Shown: positions 44,060 through 54,684 of the stretch, piece by piece
How positions within the stretch are numbered: the first letter of the stretch is position 1
Layout of the letters: each line of letters opens with the position of its first letter
The notes under the pieces: generated by a model
What the model was told of the DNA's origin: nothing
The model's database searches: none
What the model saw: the letters and a program-made list of their open reading frames with translations, nothing else
Source: Erodium maritimum
Lineage: Eukaryota > Streptophyta > Magnoliopsida > Geraniales > Geraniaceae
Length of the DNA: 64,000 nt
Direction: 5' to 3'
NCBI GenBank assembly: GCA_963921825.1
Contig: OY997591.1
Location: 14,193,515 to 14,257,514 of the forward strand
Made by a program: the position numbers and the translations under genes

Positions 44060-47000
44060 CTAAGCACTGATACTGGCATAAAGAAGTGTAAAGAATAGTT
44101 CAACCTCTGGCACATTCCTGATAATATGGATATATCGATTTTGGCTGGGGTCTTCGAGCAGCAATGGACCCATCTGGGCAACTCGGGGCAAGAGTCTAGC
44201 TAATGGTATCCCAGATGTTAGACTGCCTACCGTTTGTGTCTCCATATCCTCCACTAGTGCATCCACTACAGCTCTCAACGATATATCAACAACATTGCCA
44301 AACTCAGCACTGCAACAAAAAAATATGCAGCACTAAAATTTCAGTCATCAACTACCAAAAGAAAAGGTGAACTCTGAAAATGTTAACTGATACAAGAGAA
44401 GTACAAGATATCAACTCTTGTTCCAGATTTCAACCCCTATAAGAAGTCTATGGGACTGTCTCGATTTTGAATTATGTTTTATGGTTTACTAAATGTTTTG
44501 TAGTTGAAGTAGGTGTTCAGTTCAAAGGTCAAATTTCAGTTTAAACCAATCCAACAAGATTTAGGACATCTAATACCAGTAAGGAACGGAAACCTAGAGA
44601 GAAGAAACATGCACAACTCAAGTGTCACCCGGAAAACAAGTGGTATAGTTCCACTAAAGATGTAAGTGTAGCAAGAAGAAGAAGTTCACCAACGACCTGG
44701 ATTTGCAATCTAATGGGATGGAGTTATGCAACTATTATCGTTTTACACAAAATAATTACACATTGAACATACCTTAATAAGACAGCTCGTGTCTCAGACA
44801 TAAGTTGGTCAAACTTAGTTGCCACAGAAAGAATCTCATTGCCACTGGAAGATGGTGCAGCTGATTCATATGATTTAGAATCTTCTTGCATCAAGTAGCG
44901 TACCCAGTGATGAGGACTTTGCATACTCATGAATGTGTCAAGTATCTGCATTATAGTTTCATGAGCAACAGCGGTGCTGAAGTTATCCACCAACTTTTTC
45001 CTGCAAGTACAAACTATACATCTCAGATTAATTCCGGACAATATAACTTCTACAGTTGAATATGGCAAGGTGTTCATAACTTCAATCTTTATAGGATTAT
45101 GACTGGTCAACATATCGCTCAACTAATTGTCAAACAAATAGAAGCATATGCAACATAGTTTTGGTGATTGTTTTTTTGGCGGATTTTTCTGCAAAATTCT
45201 AAAGGGAGATACCTTGTTGTAGTATTAATGTGGTTGACCACAAGTTCTAGGAGAATAGCCTTGTTGAAGTTCAAAACTTAGCTTCAAATTTTCAATATCA
45301 AGCCCATTTCCATATTTATGGGACTCTCAAGTACAGTTAAGCACCAAGTACCAGTGTTCTAAAACTCGTGATCGGCCAAAATTCACAAGGCTACCCGTGG
45401 GCCATGGAGATATCAGCAAAACCCAATTTGTATTAAAATGTTAATATATTTTTTTTGTATTAATATATATTTAAGACAAACATATCACATAACTTCCTAA
45501 ATCCTTTCTTATAATTTTTTAATTTATGAAATATTTTTATTAGATCTTATAATGTCACACTAGTAAAGGAATTCCCACACAATAACAAACAAAATTAAAT
45601 TAATTCAATAAAATAAGATAGTTCTAAATAACTTAATAATGTAAAATAGGAATTTTGACGATTACGACTTTTGAGTTTCACAAACTAATAAGGTTTTAAA
45701 ATATTAAGTGAGTTGACCAGTTGACCCAAATTTAACCGATTTTTGACGGATCTGACTGATTGTTTTCGAGTTTGACCGAAATGAGCGTTTTTTGGACCGA
45801 GTTGGCCAGTTTTTTCCAAGTTTGAATGTGTTCCTAACCGACACACACTTCTCGGATTAAGTGGCTAAATGTTCCTGAGTTTTAAAACACTGCAAGTACA
45901 CATTGCTACATCAAAATTGTCAAGCTTTCCTTTTTCTTGTCATTTCGAAATGAAATCATGAGCAGTGTCCTAAAAATCCCAAGAACACGTCAAACTCAAA
46001 ACTCAGTCAACTCGGTCAAAAATCGACCAAACTAAGTTAAACTCCATCAATGTGAATGTATACATTGTTTCTCATTGATCTCAAACAAATATATATGCAT
46101 GGATGATGCATATAACTGTGCTAACATGTCACAGTAACATATATTAAAGGCAGGCTTTCCACAAAAGAAATTATCACCGTAACAAAATACGCTTTGATAT
46201 TGTACCAATACTAATAATATATAAAGCATAATTTTTTTTTTTGGATTTATACCAGAGGGCTTACCCCTTGAGAATCTCAGTCACTGCCAACTGCATGCCA
46301 GAAATCAAGGAAACCATGCCATAGCTAGAGAGGTAATCTGTACTTGCCAAAAACTTCTGTTGGTCGTCCCTGTCAATTAGATGAGCCTCCTCCTATATGA
46401 GTATAGAATGCATAAGGGTCAAATAATAAATAACAATATAGAAGTAATGAATTTAGTAATTGTATGATTGGGAATTGTAGTAAGACGCTACACCAATATG
46501 TTAGTGCAATTTTGACATGGCTTGGTGAGGACTCCGATAACTACTATGCAATTCATTCACAGCTCAGAATATGCATAACTGCATCTTCCATTCATTTGGC
46601 TACTAGACTGCACCCCTAGCAAGACACCACCACATTTCATGGGCTTGGTGTGTATTAGGACTACCTTTCCCTTAACACAACCTCCAAAATATTTTTTTAA
46701 ACATTTCTGGTATTTTTATCAAAGCAAGTATCAAATTCAAGACAAAAGTGTCATAGAAGGTTGGTACCACTCCAACCTCCAATACTAAGAGTTCAAAATA
46801 GACTCAACTGATGACGTAGATAATGCCATATATTTTAGAACCCGTAAAGAAGATTAATTGTTCAATGCATTCCCCATCAATGTTGGAACCTTTAGAGCTT
46901 GAATTTTCTATAAACACCCTAGAACTTATCAAATTACTTATACCAATCTCAAATCTCCAAAAACAATCTAGAATGCATACACCTAAGCTATCAATTAAAA

Positions 47001-48230
47001 GGATTCGACAACTACACATTCCTCCAAATACATAATTGATAAAGGAAAAATAGATTGCACAGATCACTCAAGAATCACTGCTGCCTTTCACAGCAAGGTA
47101 CATTTGAATATAAATTAAAGTGCTAATTTACCACCATCTTCTCTCTCGCAACATAAAATTAACTAGTAACTATATAGAAGTGGAAAAATATCTACCATTT
47201 GTTAATGTATACTCCACACCAAAGACAGTCCATTGCAGGAAAGAACGACAAAACAGTAACTCTTACCAGTAAACGAGAGCTATCAACACCACGTGCAGTA
47301 TCAATATACAATTGTCTTCCTAATATGTTTACTTGAACTCTAATATATAGGCTTAGCATTGTCACTGACCACAGTGACAACACCATTCTAGTGAAACCTG
47401 CAAAGACACGTCAGTTACAAGAAAAACAAGTTTTAGACAGTGGATCATCAAAGAAATATAACAAGCTGGGATATTGCAACAAAAAAAAAAAACCATTAAT
47501 TTAAAAGCTTTGAGAACAAACATTCATACTCATAATTTTGAGTTCATCCCAGAGAGCCAGCTTCTCCGACGATGTCAAGGTATTCCGCTGACCTTTCTCC
47601 TTCATTAATTGTTCAGTCAAGTGTGAAAGGTCCACCTCTTCAGCAATCCGGTCACTTAAATATCGCATTGCATGAGGCAATGTTGTGCTATCAGCGATTC
47701 TCTGAATGTTCTCAAAATGGGCTTGCATTCTATCAAATGACATTTAAAACTCACATAAGGACCAAAACAATACACATTTTGGTAATTCAGAACTCAAAAT
47801 ATAATGAAACCAAGTTGTGATATTTTAATCTCACTTAACTGGGTCTTAACAAATTCATCATTCTCCCGCTCATCAGCAAGTTCTTTCTCCAAATCATTGA
47901 GCCTACGTCTGTGAGCATCATATAATTTATACAAAAGATAACCACTTCCTAAAGCACCTGCTGTAACAAAGGCCTTCTTCTTGTGCCTTCTCCAAAAGTC
48001 CCTGTGATACCAATAGCAAGCAAAACCAATGACTAGAATATAGCATTCAGAATCACAATTAAAAAATTCACAATACCAAACTTTGCAAATCCAAATATGT
48101 ATAATGCGTCAACTATATAAAGGCAAATGAAAAACATATAATTAGAAAGATGATATGGCAATTCAGAAGTGAAAAGAAACAATTAACGTGGGACAAAAAC
48201 TAACCTCAAAGAGAGCATGTTTTGTATCAT
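44060..48230 (-). CDS. PEX3: Peroxisome biogenesis protein 3 (PEX3)
   Basis: Peroxisomal membrane docking factor for PEX19, needed to insert membrane proteins. Seven exons in coding order: 48230-48205, 48001-47840, 47729-47530, 47397-47267, 46392-46265, 45000-44773, 44309-44060. Phases close to 374 aa, against about 364 in Arabidopsis. The N-terminus (MIQNMLSLRDFWRRHKKKAF followed by VTAGALGSGYLLYKLYDAH) is the basic patch plus membrane anchor. KTQMQAHFENIQRIADSTTL and FTRMVLSLWSVTMLSLYIRV are diagnostic PEX3 motifs, and the end reads NVPEVELFFTLLYASIS. A second in-frame ATG (MLSLRDF) lies four codons downstream and may be the true start, since Arabidopsis PEX3 begins nearer to it. The intron 45001-46264 holds a hAT-like MITE. 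The gene looks intact. Confidence 0.95.
45352..45892. mobile_element. hAT-like MITE in a PEX3 intron (541 bp)
   Basis: Left end CAGTGTTCTAAAACTC; the right end inverted is CAGTGTTTTAAAACTC (one mismatch). The direct repeat CAAGTAC (7 bp at 45345-45351 and 45893-45899) flanks it and could be 8 bp with one change. The right subterminal region repeats 'gttgaccgag/gtttgaccg' motifs, and the middle is AT-rich. A similar GACCGAG-type stretch follows at about 45990-46040. Non-coding. Confidence 0.7.
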
Positions 48231-48239
48231 GGTGAAGCA

Positions 48240-49600
48240 TAAAAATCCATCACCAGTAATTCAATTAAACCGAGCAGAGAAGGGAAGAATCGAGGACATC
48301 CCTCTCTGCGGAATTGGAGGAAAATGTGGGTGAAAAAGAAGCCAGAATCAAGGATTTGTTTTATGATAAGATCAGAAGCATTGTTAAAAGAGCCCCCAGA
48401 AAGGCTCCGTTTACTGAGGCTTAATCTGACTTAGCAACCTGCAAAGGAAGAGAAATTGCATCAGTTCTAACTTTGCCATCCATGATACAATGATCAGTTG
48501 CCCTTTTCAAAGATTGATATATGATTCCACAGCTTCCTGTCCTTTCCACATTACATCTAAACAGCATATGAATGATAAGACAGTTTACAAAGTTGTGACA
48601 GTTAATAAAAACAAGGATGTTCATTTGATCAAATAAGCAGAACTAATTGCTTTCAGAGGCCAGGAAAACCTACAAATTGTTAACAACCCGAGTTTTCACG
48701 TGGGTAACATCCAAGTTGAATTCTATGGAATTTAGCACAATCCAATGAATTCCAAAACTACACTAATTAGAATGCTTTGCCACTACTTCACCGAGGTAGC
48801 AACAAGTAAAGAAACCCAGATTGAAACCATAAAAAAACATAGAAAAGTTAATATGGCAGACGAGAGATACAACACCATGATCAAGTGCATGCCTTAATTA
48901 TTGAGCACAAAGCACATAACTTTGCATTCAAATTTCTCTAACCACTCTACATGGCTAAGACAGAACATGTCTTTCATGAGATCACATTCAAGTTATTTCT
49001 TTTTTCAATCTTATTCTTTAAAATAATTGTTCCTAGCCCCAGAGCTTCTACTTGTTTTCAAAATTCTATGTCTGGAAACTAGACAAGAGAAGAATGAGGA
49101 GGCTGTGAATGGCCGGAGGTTGCAGTACCCAACTTCCGGCAACCTCCGTCCCGTCTAAACCTCCACCTATAGAATAGATACAGTAACCACATAATTAACA
49201 AATTAAACTAATTAATTCCGGTTGACGGCGGCTGAATAGTCCGGCGAAGCGAGCTATCGCGATTTGACTAGTCACATGTTCACAACAATGAACTCGGAAA
49301 AAATGAAAAGGTAAGAGGAGCTTACGAGTAAGTTGTCGGCGGCTGCCGGTCAAATAGCGGCGGCGAGGTCAGTGTTAGAGAAGCTCTTGTCCGGTGGTTA
49401 TTAAATGGTGACGATTTGGGGTTGATGATGATACCAACAAGGGCAGGGCAAGACTGGATCAGTACTCGAAGATAGATTCGGCCTCCCTTGCAATATTACT
49501 CTTATTAATAAAAGCCTCCCGGCTTTTAGAAATTATACTGTGCCCCTATTTTATGTGAACTTCTATAATCACACAAAATATCTTTGCATCATATCACATC
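48240..49600. other. PEX3 upstream region, with an unassigned minus-strand frame
   Basis: PEX3 promoter and leader come first. A minus-strand frame at 48624-48421 ends RATDHCIMDGKVRTDAISLP followed by LQVAKSD and a stop; I do not recognise it, and it may be chance or the last exon of a small unknown gene. A GC-richer stretch at 49085-49400 with repeated CGGCGG motifs looks leader-like. I cannot build a gene from these. Confidence 0.25.
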
Positions 49601-51195
49601 AACTTCTTTTCTTTTTTAACGTTAAAGATGTATTTCATTTCATGTCGACAATAGGAATACACTGAAGTGTAGCAGGATATCTACAAATTGAATACTCAAA
49701 ATTTCGTGAACCCTACTCCTCTCTTTTATAGAATTAGGGGTTTAGTGCAGTCATTGTGACGATAGGGACGAACAACTCCGACGACAACTATTCCTCGAGC
49801 GGCGACTGCTCGTACAAAGGCCATCTCTTTTCCGACGATTCTGACCTCACGTTCTCGTGAGGGAACTCGGTCCCCAGTAGATCAATCACCGATTCATAGT
49901 GAGGATCTCAACATAAGGAGGCCCGTTTTCTCCTCTTGTAGGAAAGTGGAGTACGGCCCCAACAATAGGGATGGGAGGGTGTCAATCCCAGGGTGGTTTG
50001 CTGGAGGCGTCGCGCGAGATCGTAAGAAGGACGTCGACAGTGGGTCCTAGACCAAGGCATCATCTTGTCGATCGCCCGGTGACGATCACAAGGTCGGTGG
50101 AGTTTGTAGGGGCGTTCCAAACACCATCGGGACTAGGTGGGTTGGGAACGCTGGGACCTTTCCGGTGGGGGAGGTCGGACACGAAGAGGAGGGTGACTTA
50201 GGATACCGAGGTGGAGCTACGGGTCAACAACGAGGGGAGTCTACCAGAACCAGAATGGGGGGTGCAACTCCGCCAACCGAGCGCAACGGAGGGGCGACAT
50301 GGCGACGACGACCAAAGAAGAAACCCATGTGGGTTTCGACCCGAGGCGTCGTGGAGGAGATTGAGCATGTTCCAATCTTGGGCCGAGGCCCACCGGGCTT
50401 CGATCATCAGCCCATTGGAGATGGTGGAGGCATGCCTATGATGAGCCAGGCCCGTGAAGTCGGGTGGAACCCGAGGGTTGATCGGGATCTGTCCCATTAT
50501 GAGCAAACTCTGATGGCAAGCTTGAGTAGATACTGGGGGACACGAGCAATACTCAAGCCGGAATGGATGATCTAAGATCGAGGATGGGGAACCTATGCAT
50601 TAAGGAGTTGGTTGTTCCTTTGTCCGAAGTGTGCGGACGAGGGACAAATTTCTCATTCGCGCCAGCGGCCAAGGTTCTGACCACAAGAGTTTTTTTTTTG
50701 AAAGACGCTAGTGGAGTGGCTGGAGGATAAATGGAAAATCCGAAACGTGAAAGACATACCTCTAGAAGAAGGGTGGTCGCTCTATTTTTAGAACGGCCAG
50801 GGAACGGGCGAGGGTGCTAGTCGGGGAGCCTTGGAGTTCCGTAACCCGCTGGTCTTATTTGTAGATCTTCGTCCGTATATGAGGTCGGGAATATATTATT
50901 CACGTACTTTTCAATCTGTGTGAGAATCTCAAACTTGCAAGTCGGGGCGTGGAATAACAACGTACATAATTGGAATGAGAATATATGTATAATGTTAAGT
51001 TTTTTTATTTCTTATAGTAAAAAAATTATTATAAACTATTTTTAATAAAAACATCGCATATAATGTATCAGATTTTATCTATCAATTTTAAAAAAGATTA
51101 TATAAAAATTATTAAAGTTGCCATTAATATTTTTTTTTGAAAAAAATCATTCCAATTTTGAAATAAAAACTCGTTTGGAAACAAAAAGGGTTGAA
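49600..51195. other. Unassigned repeat-like stretch
   Basis: GC content rises to coding-like levels from about 49740 to 50950, and plus-strand frames are Arg/Gly-rich (for example 50165-50575), but no domain is recognisable. The change of composition against AT-rich flanks suggests an old mobile element. I cannot assign a family or ends. Confidence 0.3.
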
Positions 51196-51209
51196 CAATA
51201 TTTTTTTTT

Positions 51210-52150
51210 AAACGAGTAACTGGGGAAATACATTACTGCAAACAATAAACCATACAAAGTAGGGCGTACAAGCCCTGGGTTTCAGATATATGTCCCGATC
51301 GCCCGTAGGCCACCCGGCGTTCATGGACCTGTAGAAATAGTCTGCTTCTGATCGCAGACACTAACTCACGACATCCCCTTACCGACATTTCAACGATACA
51401 AACAGGAAATGAAAGTCCAAATGTAAACCAAACTAATACAACCCAAATAAAAACGAACTAATTCATAAAGCAGACGGAAATAGAGTGCTCTGAATGCGGT
51501 TTTTCTGAGACCTCCCAGCACCGCCAATCTCGGGTATGTGGGTATAGTCCGTAGACGGACCCTCCCACCCCCGCCGGGTCTTTTCATTTTTCCGAAGGAG
51601 GCTGAAGCGCATCCGTCTGCGGATCCTGGATTTCCTCCTCGTCCCTCAGCTGCTTTGCCCTCGTCTTTGTGGACGAGGAGGAGGACACCTTTCGTGGATC
51701 TGCCACAACCAGCTCTGAACAGATCTGACGAATCTCCGGTATGTCGCGGGGACGCGAGGTAGTCTTCCCCGATTCAGCATGGGACATCCGCGGGATCGGC
51801 CAGGCTGGAGATTGGGGTTGTTCCCATGGACGAGGCTGCATCTCAGGTTGTATGACTTCCAGCGAGAGTACTCCCGACATGGTGGGACCACGAGGGGTAT
51901 CAGTCCATGGAGTGGCCCCCGGAGTCGCTGGATCCGGAGGTAAGTCGGAGGGGAGGAGTACATGTTTGGTGAAACGGTAGGGGAAGGTTGAGACGGTACC
52001 TGAACAACGGTAATCGACACTACAGGGAGGCCGGGAGCCATGGCTGCGGTGGTAGGTGGCTGCGGTGTCGCCGCCGGCGACAAGATCAACCCTTTTAGGG
52101 TTCAAGCAATAACCCTTTTGAGGGTTCTCCGAGAGCTTTTGTTTTTTCGT
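51210..52150 (-). mobile_element. A-tailed short-ORF element, copy A
   Basis: Read on the minus strand: an open frame of 173 codons (52105-51584) rich in Pro, Ser and charged residues, ending ...TDALQPPSEK, then about 380 bp of conserved non-coding tail (starting GAAAAGACCCGGCGGGGGTG) and a final A run at about 51210. The non-coding tail is clearly homologous to that of copy B at 53195, and both frames stop at the same point relative to it. An A tail at the 3' end suggests copying by a LINE-type machinery. No reverse transcriptase is seen and no target duplication was found. Confidence 0.5.
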
Positions 52151-53190
52151 CGACCCGAACTTAGTTATTTGTTAGTTGTGATAAATTTTTCCTGGGCTAA
52201 ACAAAATTAATCTTGAAAAAAGTAATTTTCTGTAATTCTCTTTCTTAGGGTTTTGCCTTTGACGATGCCAGCAGATCCTTCAGCTCCACAGCATGGTCGT
52301 TGCACTCGGTCCTTCGGTTGACCTCCTCCGCTGTTATGGTGTGCTCTTATATGTCCTCACACTCAGTCGCCTACCGCACCCATCATCCATTCGTCGGCAT
52401 CCTTACTCCTCCGCTTGTAGAGCTATACTAGGGTTTTTATCAAGCCGCCGCTAACCACCGCGTCCTTGGCCTTCCCTTTCCACCAACGACATGTCCACCG
52501 ATTCTGTATCGGCCCCATGTAATTCTCATGTGTGTCGAATGGTATCTCTCCTCGGCATCGGTCAATCTCACTACTTTCGTCGTCGCCTCAAGTTTGTGCC
52601 CCTAATCTGCCTCCACCCCCCATAACTCCTCTATCGACGCATCCACCTCCTTGGCCGCCACCGATGCATCCTACTCGATCCTTCTCTCTATTTTAGATCA
52701 AGCTAATCGTTTGGATTTGTTTTATTTTGTCTATTTACCTTTTTGTAAGGTCAATAAATTGTGAGCAAAGATTCAGGAATTTTTACCAAGAGCCCTGAAT
52801 CAAATATATCTTCCCATTGTTACTGTTGAGACCAGGTTCGATCGCTCTCCTCACGAAGAAAAGAGTCTCCCGTAAGATCAAACACCGTTTCGACAATATC
52901 AAATTTTAGCCCTATCGACTATAAAGTACAGGTTCGATCGTACTCCTCATGATGAGAAGAGTCATCACCATAGGATCATGAAGCGTTTAGGCACTTTCTT
53001 GGACGGTTCTCCATATTTTGATTTTATTTCAAGGATTTCGATTTTCTTATTCCAACCATGTTATGCATCTATGATTTTAAAAGAGCTTGTAAACAGAAAA
53101 CTTCGGTTCCTCATATTATGTACTGATTTTAGTTGATTAACAATATATATATAATACAACTTTCACTCAAAATAAAATATTGAAATGCAA
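52150..53190. other. Spacer between the two A-tailed elements, with an imperfect repeat
   Basis: A CT-rich, partly coding-like stretch (52250-52700) with no recognisable protein. Two imperfect direct repeats of about 60 bp begin GGTTCGATCG at about 52832 and 52932. The rest is AT-rich. Confidence 0.35.
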
Positions 53191-53194
53191 TATT

Positions 53195-54310
53195 ATTTTT
53201 TTGAAACAGGTAACCGGGGAAGTGCATTAATGCAAAAATGAAACCATACAAGGTAAAGCGTAACCGCCTTGGGTTCCAGATATATGTTCGGCCGACCGTA
53301 GCAAGCCCATCGCTCATGGACCCATAAAGATAGCCTACTTGATATCGTAGACAATAACTCAGGACATCCCCTTACCGACGTCTCAAAACAGCGAAACATA
53401 AAGAAAATTATCCAAAACAAAACAAAAATAAAATTGTTCCAAAGACAAATATGATAATATAAAAACGACCAGATGTAGAGAGCTGTAGGTGCAGGCTTCC
53501 CGAGACCTCCCAACATTGGTTGTCCCGGGTATGTGGGTATAGGCCATCAAAGGCCAGACCCACCCTTGTCGGGTCTTCTCATTCCTACATAGGAGGTTGT
53601 CCAGCCTCCGCTTGATGCATCTGATCCTCCTCGGTCTTGTCTGGAACAACCAGTTCCTCGTCTTCGTCCTTCCAATCCGACACCGAGGAGATACGTTCCG
53701 GTGGGGTTCCACCCTGTCGAGAAGAAAATCTGGGGGTGGACGTCGCTCGGCCCACCGGATTCAAAACCTGCATGCTCGGGGGACGATACCGCGAGGGGGA
53801 CGTCAGCGGCGGGATGCCACGAGTCTGTCGCGGCTCGTTGAGGACACCACCGATCTCTGCATACGGCCGACATGACGCCATATCTTCCGAACTGGCGGCT
53901 ATCTCCGGTAGTTGTGGTGCGTAGGGGACGATTGCTCACATCTCGGATGAGCCTAGTTTATCCTTCAATGGCGGAACGCCGTTACACCCGAGGCCTTGAT
54001 GGATGGCTGGTTGGGAAAGGGACCGGGCGGCAGGCGGCGTAGTGAAATCGACCTCGGGGAGGAAGCCCGAAGGGGGGGGGGGGTTTCGCAGCGTCGTGGT
54101 GTCGTGGAGGGGCGGACGCCACAGAAATGAACCGGAGAAAGGGTATAGATCCGAGAGGGAGTCGAGCAGAGATAGGCGTGCCCTGTGGAGAAGGTCGTGA
54201 GTGATCGGAGGCCGATGAAATGGCTCGGGAAGGAATGAGGAACGACGACAATGAAACGAACCCTAGGAGGGTATTGTTGCACCCAATAAAAGGTTTTCGG
54301 GGAGTTTTTT
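53195..54310 (-). mobile_element. A-tailed short-ORF element, copy B
   Basis: Minus strand. The 3' tail (53195-53590) aligns with copy A by eye along its whole length: ATACCCACATACCCG, GGGAGGTCTC, CTTACCGAC inverted and the final A run. Upstream, a frame ending ...EEDQMHQAEAGQPPM stops at the same relative point as the copy A frame, but its protein is much more diverged than the non-coding tail. The 5' end near 54300 reads CTCCCCGAAAACC and then AACCCTAGGAGGGT-like sequence. A run of about 13 G lies at 54070-54082 on the plus strand. Confidence 0.5.
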
Positions 54311-54684
54311 TTTTGTCTATATGTTTTTTTTATAACACAAGTCTTAAATATATTCACATTGGGAATGAATGGTAGTTGAAAAGTGGGAAAATGCTTTTAC
54401 TGATTTTGGACCCTTTTGGGGGGTTTGGTTGCAAACCGCGTTGTCGACTAGTCTGGTCTGATCAATCCCACGGTCAGCAATAATTGACACAGATCACATT
54501 CAACGGCCAGAAACCACTGTCCACAAATCAATTCATAAAACAGGCCGCACATGAAAAGCACGGTCAAGTCCGAAGAAGAAACGAGAAAAAGCCTTGGCTA
54601 CCTCTAGGCTTGCCTGTTAAGCAAAGCACCTGAACCAGAGAGAGGGAGAGAGTAGAAGAAGAAGAAGAAAGTTTGATATTGGAA
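54311..54684 (+). promoter_or_regulatory. BAP31-like gene promoter and leader
   Basis: Upstream of the start codon lies a purine-rich leader (GAGAGAGGGAGAGAG and GAAGAAGAAGAAG at about 54637-54671). No clear TATA box is seen. Confidence 0.4.

Noticed and set aside
44060-48230. Possible tRNA or other structured RNA genes in PEX3 introns
   Set aside because: No cloverleaf with A-box and B-box spacing was seen by eye; the introns are AT-rich and hold only a MITE.
51584-52105. 173-codon minus-strand frame as a host gene
   Set aside because: It is part of a repeated A-tailed element (a relative lies at 53195-54310) rather than a unique host gene.
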